64,000 nt of DNA from Pohlia nutans (taxonomy: Eukaryota; Streptophyta; Bryopsida; Bryales; Mniaceae): assembly GCA_022496805.1 (NCBI GenBank), contig CM040093.1:1552501-1616500 (forward strand), read 5' to 3'. How positions within the stretch are numbered: the first letter of the stretch is position 1; each line of letters opens with the position of its first letter. Positions 11,099 to 23,601 of the stretch are shown in pieces. Under the pieces are notes generated by a model that made no database searches, was not told the DNA's origin, and was given only the letters and a program-made list of their open reading frames with translations. Made by a program: the position numbers and the translations under genes.

Positions 11099-12961
11099 CT
11101 AGTCACTATCTGATGAGCTCGCTACTTTGGGGGCATCTTCAGTTGCTTGAATGCTACATGCTATTCTCGCTAGCGCTTGCAGAATGTGCTTTTTCGGAAT
11201 GATGACGGTTCTTGCTGCTTGACTTGCTTTTCGTCTCCACGAAGTTAAAATTGATGTTGTACTCGTCATTTGCTCCTCATACAATTCATCCACTTCCCAC
11301 TTGAAGTTGTTGGAAGTGTCCCACTGTTCGTATGACCTACTTTCTCTCCCTCGCCTGGTACATGGCTTATACCATTGCACTCTTATCATCTTGTAATTGG
11401 CATCACCAAATGTCATTATTGGATCCGATCGGGCTTCTGCCAACCACACAGGCGCCGTGCTATCTACTGCTGCTCGCACTAACAATAGATGTCCAGCTCG
11501 ACAATCTCTCGCAACGCGGAACGATGGCCTAGGTCTCAAGCTTCGAGGTCCAATATAATGGTCATCTTCAGCGAATTCATCGCGTAGAATTCCATCCTCA
11601 GTGTATAATGTCTGCACTTCGAATGATTGCCTTGTTTGTGGCCAAAATCCCATACACAGTACATCGACAGCTTCCATTTCAGGTTCTTCCAAAGCTGCTT
11701 TAACCCTTTTCCAATACTCAATGAGGTGTGCGTGTTGTCGCGTATATTCCCCTGACTTGTCTGAATCGCCAACAGACTCCCAGTGCTGTATGAATCCTTG
11801 TAACCCTTTCACTATGTCTGCTTGCCCCTTCATTCCGCGTGGTAACACTGCCTTCGGGATCCCTACTGGCAATTTCGGCTTCCCTTCCTCGTCCTCCTTC
11901 CATAACTTGATACCCTCCGCAGGTCGCCATCTCTCATCTGTGCAACGCAATTTGTACTGCATCAATGGCCAACCACTCGCGTCCCTGTAAAAGCGGAATT
12001 GTCGCCCTTTCGAATGACAAATTAGATGATCCTCGCTAATGAAATCTTTGATGAATGACTTAAAATCCGGCACTTCCTCTATTAAGGCTGGAATGAAGGA
12101 TTCGTCATCTAAGTCCATGTATGACTTCATCAACAATGGTATTGTTGGATAATCGTTCTCTCGCAGTTTCATGCTCCAACGACCAAAGGATGCATCTACA
12201 TCATCGTGCGTGTGCCCTACCACCATGTATGACACTTGAATTTCTTCGAATATTCCTTTCGCAACAAGAAGAGACCAAAAGCATTTGACATGGCGGCTCT
12301 TGTTGTCTTTCCAACAATTGTCCAGTTGGACATGCAGAGTGGGCGGCAGCTTTGTAAAGTCGGCTGTGGGCAGTCCTGGCTTCAAAGGCACAGAAGATAT
12401 ACACACCTCTGATCCGACAAGTATCGCTTCGTATAATTCTGTTGTCCCCGTTCCCGCAAATAGTGAGTTAGGCCTCTCACTCTTTGGTGGCCTCTCAAGG
12501 TCCTGAAGCAGTTTTGCAATCGATCCTATCGTCTGGTTGCTATCAGCGGGATACACATCTAACGCATAATGCGCATACTTCTTGTCACCATGACCATGTG
12601 CAAGCATTCCCGTCACAGACACTGGGAGTTTCATGAGCCCGTCCACCGCCTTGTTTTTTGATGCAAAGCACGGGGATGCTGTTTTTGAATGGTCTACTTT
12701 ATCGTGCATTATACACAACACTTGCGACGGACGATAGCAAGCTAAGGCTCGGCTTAAGTAGTAGTAGGCCCGAGATGCCTCCTGCTCTCGGAGATGACTC
12801 TCCAGGAGTACAAGGACGTGCTTGTACCCGGGCGATCCGAATGCATGGACGTTGCGCAATCTCGTTAATTCATCGCATCTCCCGCAACGAGCAAATGAAT
12901 CACCTCGACGCTTTATCTGGTACTCCGAGAAATGTTCTTTCCGGAGTTTGCTGCAAGTAGA
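11099..12961 (-). CDS. DUF7869-type transposase-like protein, main exon
   Basis: An uninterrupted minus-strand exon of about 620 codons begins at a good acceptor (CTCTCAG) at 12961 and ends with TAG at 11099. After a small cysteine pair (RCGRCDEL) come the blocks MHDKVDHSKTASP (about 12.68 kb), LHVQLDNCWKDNKSRH (about 12.3 kb) and VVGHTHDDVDASFGRW (about 12.2 kb). An acidic residue in each of three blocks, with the GHTHxDxD motif, is the signature I associate with DUF7869-type proteins, which look like RNase-H-fold DDE transposases. This is pattern recognition only. The C-terminal third is less distinctive. It lies 1.4 kb from the left end of the giant element, in the usual place for a transposase. 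The intron upstream (12962-13173) holds a palindrome copy, and both exons meet in phase 0. Confidence 0.65.
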   Translation of the reverse strand, partial: STCSKLRKEHFSEYQIKRRGDSFARCGRCDELTRLRNVHAFGSPGYKHVLVLLESHLREQEASRAYYYLSRALACYRPSQVLCIMHDKVDHSKTASPCFASKNKAVDGLMKLPVSVTGMLAHGHGDKKYAHYALDVYPADSNQTIGSIAKLLQDLERPPKSERPNSLFAGTGTTELYEAILVGSEVCISSVPLKPGLPTADFTKLPPTLHVQLDNCWKDNKSRHVKCFWSLLVAKGIFEEIQVSYMVVGHTHDDVDASFGRWSMKLRENDYPTIPLLMKSYMDLDDESFIPALIEEVPDFKSFIKDFISEDHLICHSKGRQFRFYRDASGWPLMQYKLRCTDERWRPAEGIKLWKEDEEGKPKLPVGIPKAVLPRGMKGQADIVKGLQGFIQHWESVGDSDKSGEYTRQHAHLIEYWKRVKAALEEPEMEAVDVLCMGFWPQTRQSFEVQTLYTEDGILRDEFAEDDHYIGPRSLRPRPSFRVARDCRAGHLLLVRAAVDSTAPVWLAEARSDPIMTFGDANYKMIRVQWYKPCTRRGRESRSYEQWDTSNNFKWEVDELYEEQMTSTTSILTSWRRKASQAARTVIIPKKHILQALARIACSIQATEDAPKVASSSDSD

Positions 12962-13042
12962 CTGAGAGATCACTTTCTCTCCACATTCCCTTTGAACCTA
13001 CGCATGTTATCCAGTTACAATACTTAGTTATACGAGCACTCT

Positions 13043-16000
13043 GTGTGCAATTGCACACTGTCTATTCAACAGTATTGCTTATCGTCACAGCAGACGACAG
13101 TGCCGTCTATAATCATGACATTTCAGCGGACTAATTCCTGGCAACAAAGAGGGGAAAGAATTACGTCATGTACCTTGTTCACTTCATCTAATATGTTCTT
13201 CCACTTCGTTCCAGCCGGCAGAACTTTCTCCACAACCTTCACTCCCTTCATTGCGCCCTTTGCTAGAGTGTGAGTTCTGTGTGGCATAACATCTGCTGAT
13301 GATGCTAATATCATCGACATCGTTTGTACTGCTTGAACGTTTCTTCTTACCAAGTCCTCCATGCTGTTGGGCACGACGTCCTTCTGCTTCATAAGCGCGG
13401 TATCGATAAAAGTCCGTCTTCGACACACCGTACATCATGCGCCATGCGGAGAAACATACGATCTTTCCTTCTACTACACATACTTTCTTTGCTGTCTGGG
13501 GTACATAGTGAGAATTCTTGTGCACTGCAAGTCTGAGATTGTCCTTGAACTTTGTGTCGGAGTGGTGCATCTCATACCTCAAACTCTCTACCACGTCGGG
13601 GGTAACCTGATCCAGGCAACGCCGTTTGCAACAATACGACCTCAGCGCTTTAGTTATGGAGTCCTTCATAACAAGAACATCTTTTCGCTTTGGTTGTTTG
13701 ACATATCCAGTATGGCGAAGCGAGAAGTATTGTCTACTTCCTAGACGATCACCTAATCGGTTAGCTTTTGCTTTAACTACTTCGTTGTGCTTTCATTTTT
13801 GATCATACAAACTGACGCCTTCGTACAATGTTCTCTTTACAGGCCACCTCTGCAGGGTTCGATATGCTAGTGATGTGCATTGTCCATACACTTCACAGAC
13901 CACTACGCCGACGTGGTCACTTCCAAGCGGAAACCTAGCATCTATCGATTGCCATTCCTTTGCAAACTCGACGTAGGCCGTAGCGACGACCTCCCCATTG
14001 TCGTTCACTAGAGAAACCTCTTTTTTGCACCACTCATCTCGGCTGAGACCCCGGCAATGCGGAATGGGCATCTCGTCATCCGGGATGGCGTACACAGTTT
14101 CAGGCTCCTCGACATCAACATCCCTGCCCTGCAAGTGACGATGGTCATTTCTCATGAAAATGCAGCACGCATGACTGACAGCGTCGTCATCATTCACTGT
14201 ATACTAGCACGACTATCAGCGACTAGAGCATCCACACCACATCATGAGCAGTCCACATGGTTTGTCCTCATTTTACCCATCGCCAACACATCCTACAATA
14301 CCTATGTATTCTGTCTTGCAGTAACGGAAACCTCATTTCCTTTGCAAGGCACTGCAACTTTCTTACCGTATCGCTGAAATCCATGTCCTCAACCACTGCA
14401 TACACAGGCTCATCAAGCACGAAACGCAGGCCTCACCTATCAGCACTGAACATGTATCATGCGTATCAGTGCCCACGATACCCAATTATTCAACAGTCAA
14501 AATGTATCATCCTTCATTCACATGTCGCACCCCTCATCAGCACAAATTACATGATTGTACAAGTCATGCATGTCCAGAAATAGAACTTCTACAGAAGATT
14601 TCTTATAATTTCATTTTCATAATGATCTGAAACAAGGAGTACAGTACCTGTTCACTTTCCAGTTGGCAATTCTACGCGTAGTAGTTTCCAATTTCACGGG
14701 TACATACATGAACACCAACCCTACTACTCGAGTGACACTGACAAGCACTTAGATTAGCTACGTCCATGTCAAACTACAAACCTTACAAACTACATAGATG
14801 TCACTAACATCTGAAGTTCAGGCAGTCCTGTCTAATATTCTCATGATGCCTACTCGTACCCACGGTGCAATTGCACACTGACCACAGGAGTCGAGGGTCT
14901 GCTAACGGTGATGAGATAACATGTGCAATTCTGTCGGTTCATACATACTCGGATGCCGGCTTTCGGGTTTCATTAGCCACATGCAGAGGCGGTAAATTCT
15001 AGGTTCTCTTTGTCTGCACTAGTACAACGTGCTCTTTACAGTGCAATTCCCCACTGCCACAGGCCTCGCGTAACATGGTTTTCTCCCGTTTGTTGGTAAA
15101 TTGAGGATCTAGAGGCGTTATAGTATTACGGGATAATCCTCAGACTCTACGTTCGCTGAAGTTCTCTTATCGTTCCCAACAGTGCAAACTAACAGTTTTC
15201 CCTGTCCAAGCACTTAGCAATTGCACATTGGACAAACACCTCAACTCTTGTCTTCCCTCTTGGGATTGAATAAACTCTCCCTCACTGCGATCACTGAAAA
15301 CTTCCGCATTTTCCTAAGGCAAGTCCCCTCCGAGCAAGTTCCCTATGGAGTCACTGACTAGTTTCTCTCTCTACATCCATACGTCAATCTTCTAAACCTT
15401 CTCAGTGTTCAACCACGTACAATCTTGCATGTGCAATTGCAGTCAGGAAGTTACTTATGGAAGCACAGTATGCCTTCCTCGTTGTACCACTGCAGGCCAT
15501 TAATTCCTCTATCTACAAGAGCTACTGTCGCTTTCTGCACTCTTCCCGTTCCTTGCACTCGAAAGGATCTACCATTGTCCCTCTGGGTTTGCAATTTCTA
15601 TGGTAGACCGGGAGTAGCAGTGGCCACCACATCTGTATCACTCGTATCATTTATTCTAATACTTCACAAACTCGACTTCCGCCTCCTGCAATCGCTTTCT
15701 ATAAGCTCTGAGTTGACAACTCCAGGATCTGTCTACAAGTTTACTGCCTTTCAACTCTTAAAAGTCCAGCCCACCCGTGCCTGGAACAGACGTCCACTAT
15801 TCCATGCACTAATCCAATTTTCCTCCAGCCATTCTGAGTAAAGAAAACTCTTCCACTGTCCATTCCGATCTTGCTGCCCAGGTTCCTGCAACTGACTCCT
15901 TCGCTTTCTGCCCGCTCAAAGTGCAAGGATTTTCAGGATTTGGGCGGGCAGCTGCAATCACAATTCTCTCTCGAGCGGCTGAAGACTGCCCGCTACCACT

Positions 16001-16049
16001 ACTTGTAGTGTACCACTGTCCGTTCCCAGTGTGCAATTGCACACTGGGA
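13043..16049. repeat. Palindrome copies, left cluster
   Basis: Copies of the private palindrome: 13043-13058 (in the intron of the transposase-like gene), 14863-14880, 15039-15056 (degenerate), 15216-15232 (half), 15430-15446 and 16024-16049. The last is a perfect 26-bp palindrome whose centre reads CAGTGTGCAATTGCACACTG. Confidence 0.85.
13174..14196 (-). pseudogene. Upstream exons of the transposase-like gene, decayed
   Basis: The minus-strand reading from an acceptor near 14196 (TATACAG) gives a segment with VSLVNDNGEVVATAYVEF and FPLGSDHVGVVVCEVYG, resembling the N-terminal region of plant En/Spm-like transposases. It reaches an in-frame TGA at 13793-13795 and continues in the same frame as HNEVVKAKANRL, GSRQYFSLRHTGYVKQPKR, then VCFSAWRMMYGVSKTDFYRY. 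Near 13330 the conserved reading shifts frame (HGGLGKKKRSSS in one frame, then QAVQTMSMILASSADVMPHR in another), which suggests a one-base indel. It ends LDEVNK at a GTACAT donor at 13173. With one stop and one frameshift this gene copy is probably inactive, unless the model is wrong or the assembly has errors. Confidence 0.5.
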
Positions 16050-17512
16050 CGGTGTGCCAACTGCTCTATGTTCTATACTCCGTACGTCTACGAGTACACG
16101 CCTTGTATACAGTGTCCTCTGATTCGTATATTCAATATTGAAATACGCACTCCTGGAAAATAGCAAAGTATTTATGGTATTCGTAACGTGGAAAGAAACT
16201 TGGCTATAGAAAGAAAAATACGTTGACACTTACAGCTACCGGGGCATTCGTGAATTCTGGAATTCTATTGCTCTTCCGAGTCTCTAACATGTACAAGTGC
16301 CAATGGACTACTGTACACCGGTTGTGCATATCAGACTTCCAGTATAACGCACTCCGAATTCACTGCATACGCCGATTACACCTACTGGAAAGACGGTTTC
16401 GGAACATACCTACTGGCACAGGAGTTGGTGACGACTGCCGCTTGCAAGCATGCCCTCCAGTAGCCAAGACGCCGAAGTCGTTGCCACTGTCCTCTACCAA
16501 TGTGTCCAGTACCGACCACGAGAAAAAGAACTTAGGGTTTTGGCAGCCCGCTCAGCTCCCTCTTTCAAACGTCGCCGCCTTGTTCAACATATCGAATTAC
16601 CCAGCTCCATCCACATGCACTGCAGCATATCACCAGAACCTACAGCTTTTACTACAGCAATATTTAGCAGTGACGACAACAGAAAGCACAACACACGTAT
16701 ATGGATCTTTCTAGGGGAAAACAACCTGCGTGAGTACAAACAGAAGCAATCAACATCATTCAAAACGGCAGTGGCGTTATCAGCATTCAGCCCATTCACA
16801 ACGGCAGTGGCGTTATCAGCATTCAGCCTTTGCGGAAGCAAACCAAAGCAACCAACACATCGTGTGCACACTTACATGATCATGCGGCGCAGAGAATCGG
16901 CGTCATTGTACGTCCACGGACCAGCGGCGCCGGGCGGAAGACGGAAAGAATGTGGCCCAATTCTGAAACAGTGCTCGGGCCTGCGCCACAGTGGCAATGC
17001 GAGGGTTTAGGCCAGGATGTGCCACGTGCAAGAATATTACGGGTTACCCCGGCCCGAGGCCAGGCTGCCATCATTGCAGCCGTCAGGAGGCATTGCTGAC
17101 ATAGAGGCATTGAACGGGGAGTTTTCCAAGGGAACCAGCTAAAATCCAATATTTTACAACGCCAACCGGTTTTCAACAAGAACCCATCCGGTTATTTTCG
17201 ATGTGTCACCTAGATAGCACCGGAGTACCATAAAATTTATCGAGATTTTAACCTAAAACTATGAGTTTCAACCGGTAATTTGGCAATTTCATTCGGCTGA
17301 TTTTACACCAACTGTCGGATCTCCCCATACATTGGATAGGGCGTGGGCTCCTGCGATGAGGACCGTTGATCTGCACCGACGGTCCACATTTGTTGAGGTC
17401 AAACTACGCTGAGGAATGGGCTCAACCACTGGTGAACTGCAAGCGCCGTGGCTCTGACACAGCCAACGTAGTTACTTTAACCCCTAAATGCCTCAAGCCC
17501 TCTTCAAATTCG
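14197..17512. other. Intergenic region with palindromes, no convincing gene
   Basis: Short ORFs on both strands show no recognisable domain. Besides the palindromes listed separately, a 36-bp unit containing ACGGCAGTGGCGTTATCAGC occurs twice in tandem (about 16761-16832). More 5' exons of the minus-strand transposase-like gene could lie here, but I cannot place them. Confidence 0.4.
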
Positions 17513-20112
17513 GCAGTTTTCTCGGGTGGGTCACTCTTCATATCTTTTGGGTACCACGTGCGGCGAGGGTGTGTTTTTTGGGGGGCTATTTACCTCCTAG
17601 CTGAAATTAAAAGGACCCCTATGATTACTTAATGGGAAAAAATGGCCTATATTATGGACTCTATCATTTTTTATAAAACGGTGATCAATGCAATTTTTTA
17701 TATGCTATCTTCCTTGTAAAGGCTTAAATATAATCTAAAAGTAACATGACTTTAAAAATTTGAGAAAAATGGCCTCAAGAAAATGACCAGAACTTAACCT
17801 TCTTTCATACATTCTGGAAAATGTGCACTTCTAGACCTACTTTTCGTCCACCGCGCAGCTGACCGCCCTTTCCTACCAACTGTGCTCCAGCTGTTCCCCC
17901 CCCCCAAAACAAACTGTACTCAGTTTAATACCTTGGATCCCATTCGCAAATCCCTAAATTACATGTACTAAAATCATAATGGACCAAAATTGTGGTGTAC
18001 CTAAATTATTTATAATGGCGTGTACTCTTTCATTGCATTCTATCTTATTTGTAATTTTTTTATAAATTCTTATAAATTTTACTTATGATGAATAAAACCC
18101 ATGCTATTTTCTGCCGCACGTTGTTTGTAAAATGCAGTAAGTGACCCACCCGAGGCAGTTTTGCAAAGATGGATTATAAAATGCAACCTAGAGGGATATT
18201 TTGAACATGATATATGAATAAAAGTTGTACGTTATGAATTTTAGATTCTATCCATACGGTTAGATCTATGATTGCTATTACCAATAATTTTGTATAAAAT
18301 TTGAAACGTGAAATTCAATATTTTTTTGTAATTCAATTACGAATAAGATATTGACAATCTAATAATGAAATTCTTTGTGATTGGTTGAAATGTAATACTC
18401 TTAAGTGTAGTGATTTTTGGAGATTTTTTGGTTGCTTAATTTTATGAGTTGACTTTTTTTTTACCACTTTTACACTGAAATCTTCAAAATTTTGGGTGAA
18501 TCACTACAACATGAAATGAGGCATAAAAATTTCACAAATCATCTCCTTTCTAATCGGATCACATATGCATGAAGCTAACTTCCCATAGAATCTACGGTAA
18601 AAATTCCACACTGCAAAAAATGCATGACGGATGAGAAATTATGGATGAAATCTGTACATCGTCCAAAAACTGGACGTTTAGGCAGTTAGGGGTTAAGTTG
18701 CATCTATTTTGAGATGCATGCGGTTTAGGTCACCACAGTAAGAAGCTCAGAATAGTGAACTTCCGGTTTAATTTTTGTTTAGACTTATTTGTTTTCGTCA
18801 GTATACAGAGAAATAATTTCATACATAACATTGTGAAGTCTGTAATTTTGTACTCCTCTCCGATGCTATGACATGCACGTTGTTGTCAGCTTGTAAGTTT
18901 CTTTTACTTAGTTAAGTCCTACTAAATTCCCTCATATCATGCCGAGTGTAATCTTCCATTGTAGTTTCAAAAAAATATATTATATCGGTACAAATCAAAT
19001 GTTGTTGTTGGGAGTGCAGACCCTACTATTATAGATTGTAATGAAGCTGCACAGTTTTAAAATGAAGCTTTATAATTTATGAAAATCAGTGCCCCCACCC
19101 GTAACTGCCCACAGCCGTAAGTGCCCACATCCTTGTGAAATTTGAAGAATTGCAAAGATGCATTCTAAAATGCATGTACGAGGGATACTTTGAACTTCAT
19201 GCATGCATAAAAGTTGTACTGTACATCAGCAATTTGAGATTCTATTCATACAATTACATGTGCGATTGCTATCAGCAACGATTTTGTATTAATTGTTAAC
19301 TTAGCATGCAAAATGCTATTCTCATTTGATTATGAATATGATATTGACAATCTGCAGATCACATTTGTTGTTGGGGGATGAAATGTAATACCCGAACTGC
19401 AGTGATTATTGAGAGAATAATTCGTTCTATAAGTTTATTATTGGATTTTTTGAAAACCACTTCTGAACTAAGACCTTACATTTTTTGGATTAATCATAGC
19501 AATATGAAACATGCCAACAATAATATTCAACATACGTAAAACTTATGTTTACAATTAGTTAACCCCCAACCGCCCAACCATGCATATTTTGCATGATGTA
19601 AGGATTTGCAGTTCGTTTTCTCATCCATCATGCACATCTTGCACTATGGATTTGTTATTGAAACTTCTATGGCAAGTTAGGTTTGTGCATAATTATGTAA
19701 TCCGATTAGAACGGGGATGATTTGTGAAATTTGTATGCCTCGTGTCATGTTGTACTGTTCCACCCAACATTCCGGAGATTTCAGTTTAAAAGTGCTCTTG
19801 AAAAAGTCAACTACTAAAATTAAGCAACCACAAAATCTTCAGAAATCACTACACTTACAGTATTACATTTCAACCCATCACAATAAAGTTCATTATTATA
19901 TTCTCAATATCCTATTCGTAATCATATTAGAAAAGAATGAAAAAATTTAAGTTTGAAATTGAATACAACAATATTGGTGATAGCAATCGCAATTCTAACC
20001 GTCTGGATAGAATCTAAAATGCATAATGTACAACTTTTATTCATTCATCAACATGAAAATATCCCTCTTAGTTGCATTTTATAATGCATCTTTGGGAAAC
20101 TGCCAAATCTGA
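17490..20112. repeat. Three-copy repeat family forming a large inverted repeat
   Basis: A unit of about 570 bp occurs at about 17490-18697 (interrupted by the hAT-like MITE), partially at about 19130-19520 in the same orientation, and at 19559-20112 inverted. Shared landmarks are TAAAATGCAAC, GAATAAAAGTTGTAC, GAAATGTAATACT and the end GGCAGTTAGGGGTTAA (GGCGGTTGGGGGTTAA in the inverted copy). It is AT-rich and non-coding, probably an unnamed non-autonomous element. Confidence 0.75.
17521..18154. mobile_element. hAT-like MITE, 634 bp
   Basis: Terminal inverted repeats of 15 bp (CTCGGGTGGGTCACT) are flanked by an 8-bp duplication GCAGTTTT at 17513-17520 and 18155-18162. The related sequence at about 20.1 kb (reverse strand) has the undisturbed site, which confirms the insertion. 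An 8-bp duplication is typical of hAT elements. No coding capacity is seen. Confidence 0.8.
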
Positions 20113-20454
20113 ATAGCATGCATGTTCACAAAAGTTTTTTTTCCCTTTGTGAGGCTAATATATCTACAATCAATTGTAATGCATCACCGCATGACTGTAT
20201 TGCAATTGTAATCTTATTGAAATGTGAAAGTGTTCTTGTCATAAATTACTTGAATAAATTGCGCAGATTTCAAAAATGATATGTTTAAGCATTTTCCTTT
20301 GAAGTAAACATCATGCGTGAGTACTGTCACTACCTCTAAAAATACTAAATGTCATTATTCACAGATGCTATTGAATGTAAAATGAAGTGTGACTAACGTC
20401 AGTAACCATTATTGTAGGGGTTATTCTCAATACTCACACGTGATTTTTAATCCA

Positions 20455-20630
20455 ATGGCAATATTCGTTTAGTTGGGACCTCGGTTGGGACTTTTCCATC
20501 ATATTGAGACTTTTTAAAATCTACAACTGGCATAGATCCAGTGGGCAATTCCTCACTGGATCTATGCCAGTTGTAGATTTCAAAAAGTCCCAATATGGTG
20601 GAAAAGTCCCAACTAAACGAATATTGCCAT
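20455..20630. mobile_element. Hairpin MITE sharing the giant element's terminus
   Basis: A near-perfect hairpin of about 176 bp. Both ends begin ATGGCAATATTCGTTTAGTT and continue with GGGAC. The stretch ATATTCGTTTAGTTGGGAC is identical to the right terminus of the giant element. The left arm has a 12-bp extra repeat of the GTTGGGAC block. The loop contains a degenerate version of the private palindrome (CCAGTGGGCAATTCCTCACT). No clear target duplication was identified. Confidence 0.75.
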
Positions 20631-23601
20631 GGCATTCGATCGGTCCTTTTCATTACGTTCTCATGTAGTTCCTTATATATAGATTATATGTGTATGCTAT
20701 TAGTTTTTGTCAATTCATATGCATGATCAATGTTTACAATATCTTCCAATCAATTTGAAATTTTGGTAATGTAGTTCTGCTGGAACTGAAGCTCCAATAA
20801 TCCATTTCCAGAACAAATCACTCATAGTACGGTATGTTCAATTTTTTCCATTTCATATAATTTTTTTAGATGCTTTCTAAGCTCAGATTCTGAAGATAAA
20901 ATGGTACATTGTTTGAAGAAATAAAATCTGACATTGATGATTTCTTGACATTCACAACTTCAAAACCAAATTCATAAATTCTCTACTTCAAATTTCTGAA
21001 ATAATAAATGAGTTTGATATCAAAATGTTGATTTCTACATACTAAGATTATGAATGATTTTCCTGCATTCGCAAATACATTTTTATTGAAGTGAATAAAA
21101 TGACATGAAATGTGCAAAAGAGTGTTAACCCGTACAGGGTCTCACTTGTTTTGTAAATGTCCCAACCTTACAATTTGCATACTTGAAATATCACGTGGTA
21201 TAATAGTTGATTTTTTTGTTCAGGTCATCAACATTATGAGGTGTGCCAAATATTCAACATTATTCGAATATTTACAAGGTCTATCCTGTTAACGAGATGA
21301 AATTTCAAAATAAATATATTTTTGACAATCGTAATATGAACATTTATATTTAAGGTACATCAAAGTTATGTTTACAAGTACATAAAAAATTACAATGCAG
21401 AAATTAATACAGGCCTGTGATTGGGACATCTTTGAAAAACCTTTTTATTTAGGACGGTGTATTCTCCAATTTCAACGGTGAAACGATGTATGAAAACTCA
21501 ATTGAAACAGCTAACTTAAATACCAACTGTAATAAACTTAGAACACCCCGATTTTGAGGTGCCTTCATACTGATAAATGCTTCTACATTCTATAGAGGAG
21601 TATGTAAGAATCTTTCTGGTTATTTGACCATACGGAGAAATATCATGAGAAACTGATAAATTCATCAAACATCATAAGAAATTCAAAACATCATGAGAAA
21701 CTCCGTGGATTTCATGTTCATAACTCGTTGGAGTTGGGCTCCCTCTTGCCCATGGCCGCATGCCCATGCATGCAGGCCCCACATTCCTTCCAAACAGTGC
21801 TATAGGCAGACTTGCCCGCCTTCCAATTCCCCAAAATAACGGTGCCTCAATGAATGACCCCAATTCTATAAGACCCTAAACCCGCCTCCACACAGCCCGT
21901 GGTTCTGATACCGGCCCCGTCATCACATGTGCTGTTGGTGACCCTCGATGGCAATGTACGGCCCTCAGCCCTGCAGCCCACGCTGAAACAGAGCACTGGC
22001 CCGTCGCTAGGGCCGCGTGCGTACCGTTTGGCACTGCAGATTGTCCACTGGGTTGTAATCAACTGGAATCCTGAAATGCCGCCCTGATGAAGAAAATTGA
22101 TCATGAATGAAGTGGAGTTCTGAATTCCCATCCAATTCTTCTTGTAAAAGGCTTTTCTTGTCGCTGTCACCCCTTCCTGTTACATTCTAATAATTGAAGG
22201 TATTTTTACATTCTAATCAATGTATTCCTGTATTTCATAGCATATGTAAAAGAATCGGGTATCTGTAGTACATTTTGTAATACATTACGATCTTCTTTTC
22301 TATCAGTGCATGAAACCATAGTAATTTCAAATTATCAGCACAATTTATGAAAAACTTATGAGTTATAGTAGACATGTGACTTCATGTAAAAAAAAATTAA
22401 ATTCTTATAGTATTTGTAGTCAAGAAATTGAGTGTGGCAGATAAAATATGATTCCATGCGTATAGGCCCACTTGTTATCGGTTCACTGATTCAGGAGTAG
22501 GATAAGTATTGGTTGACCATGCACTACAACAACAGTAATTTCATATCGCATTGAATATTTCAGTATTTTAGATCACTTGCTCAATATTGGTACCTCCTGA
22601 ACTGTTCTTACAGTTCGTCTACATTTACTGGCGTACATCTGAACTTGTTTAGGGTTTTCCATATGTCCTCCTCTGAAGCAAATGTTTGCATTTCACAGAT
22701 ACTGCCGTGAATTACCGAATTTAGAAGCATTTTTTGTTCAATGCTGAGCAATACTACTAAAATCTTTTGTGTAATTATAAATTGTGTCTACTTTGTTTAC
22801 AGTATATCTTGTGTTCTTAAATGGTAAATACCAAAGTTTGGAATCAATAGAACATCATCAGTTTCCAAACTAGGGAGCACCTAAACCACTGTCTGTTATA
22901 TTTGTTTAAGTGGAATTACTCTTTTACTCATACTCTTCGAGATTTACAATGGTTGTACATTAAAAGAGCACATCCTTCTACAATTGTATGAATTATACAA
23001 TCTCACTTATACTGTACAAATATGAGAAAATAAAAAATTTATCTTTCCAACGTACAACTACATATAGGTGATCCAAAGTATACGTAAATTCAATATTGAT
23101 TTTAAACCACCGATAAATGGTGCTTCTATACTGCATTTTAGGTCCTGCCTCCTTTTAGATTATGAAAATGACATTATACAATTCTCCGGTTCTTATGAAT
23201 ATTGGTCCTATAAAGAACATAAACTATTGGGATGTCCACATATTAATTTTGTATTCCCTTCTAACCGCGTATAACTGTATATGATTATATTGATTATATA
23301 TAGTTTTATATATTTATATATGTCACTTTGATTTTTATATATTTGTATTGTTTGGGTTGCGTATTCTAATACTGATAATTTCTTAGATTTCATGATGTTG
23401 TTATTAAATATACTATTATGAAGAAAGTACGCAAGGGTGTGAGGTTTGTGGTTTGGTTCTAGATTGTCCGGAATTCTCGGATGGTACACTAAATATCAAA
23501 AACCTTGCACATCGTATGCTACCTTTTCCTATATTGCACACAAATATACAGTATTGTGTTGTATTAAAAAGCACTTCTATACAATATTTGAACATCTATT
23601 T
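20631..23601. other. AT-rich region with one GC-richer island
   Basis: Mostly AT-rich and non-coding. At about 21720-22090 the composition rises and a plus-strand frame gives a 60-codon open stretch (VLLVTLDGNVRPSALQP onward) that could be an isolated exon or a remnant. Nothing else was recognised. Confidence 0.4.

Noticed and set aside
16584..17179. ORFs over 16.4-17.2 kb as a gene
   Set aside because: Open frames on both strands are partly produced by the 36-bp tandem repeat; no domain or convincing splice structure was found.
18000..23600. Genes in the short ORFs of the AT-rich region
   Set aside because: ORFs are under 110 codons, have no domain or codon pattern, and lie within repeats and AT-rich filler.
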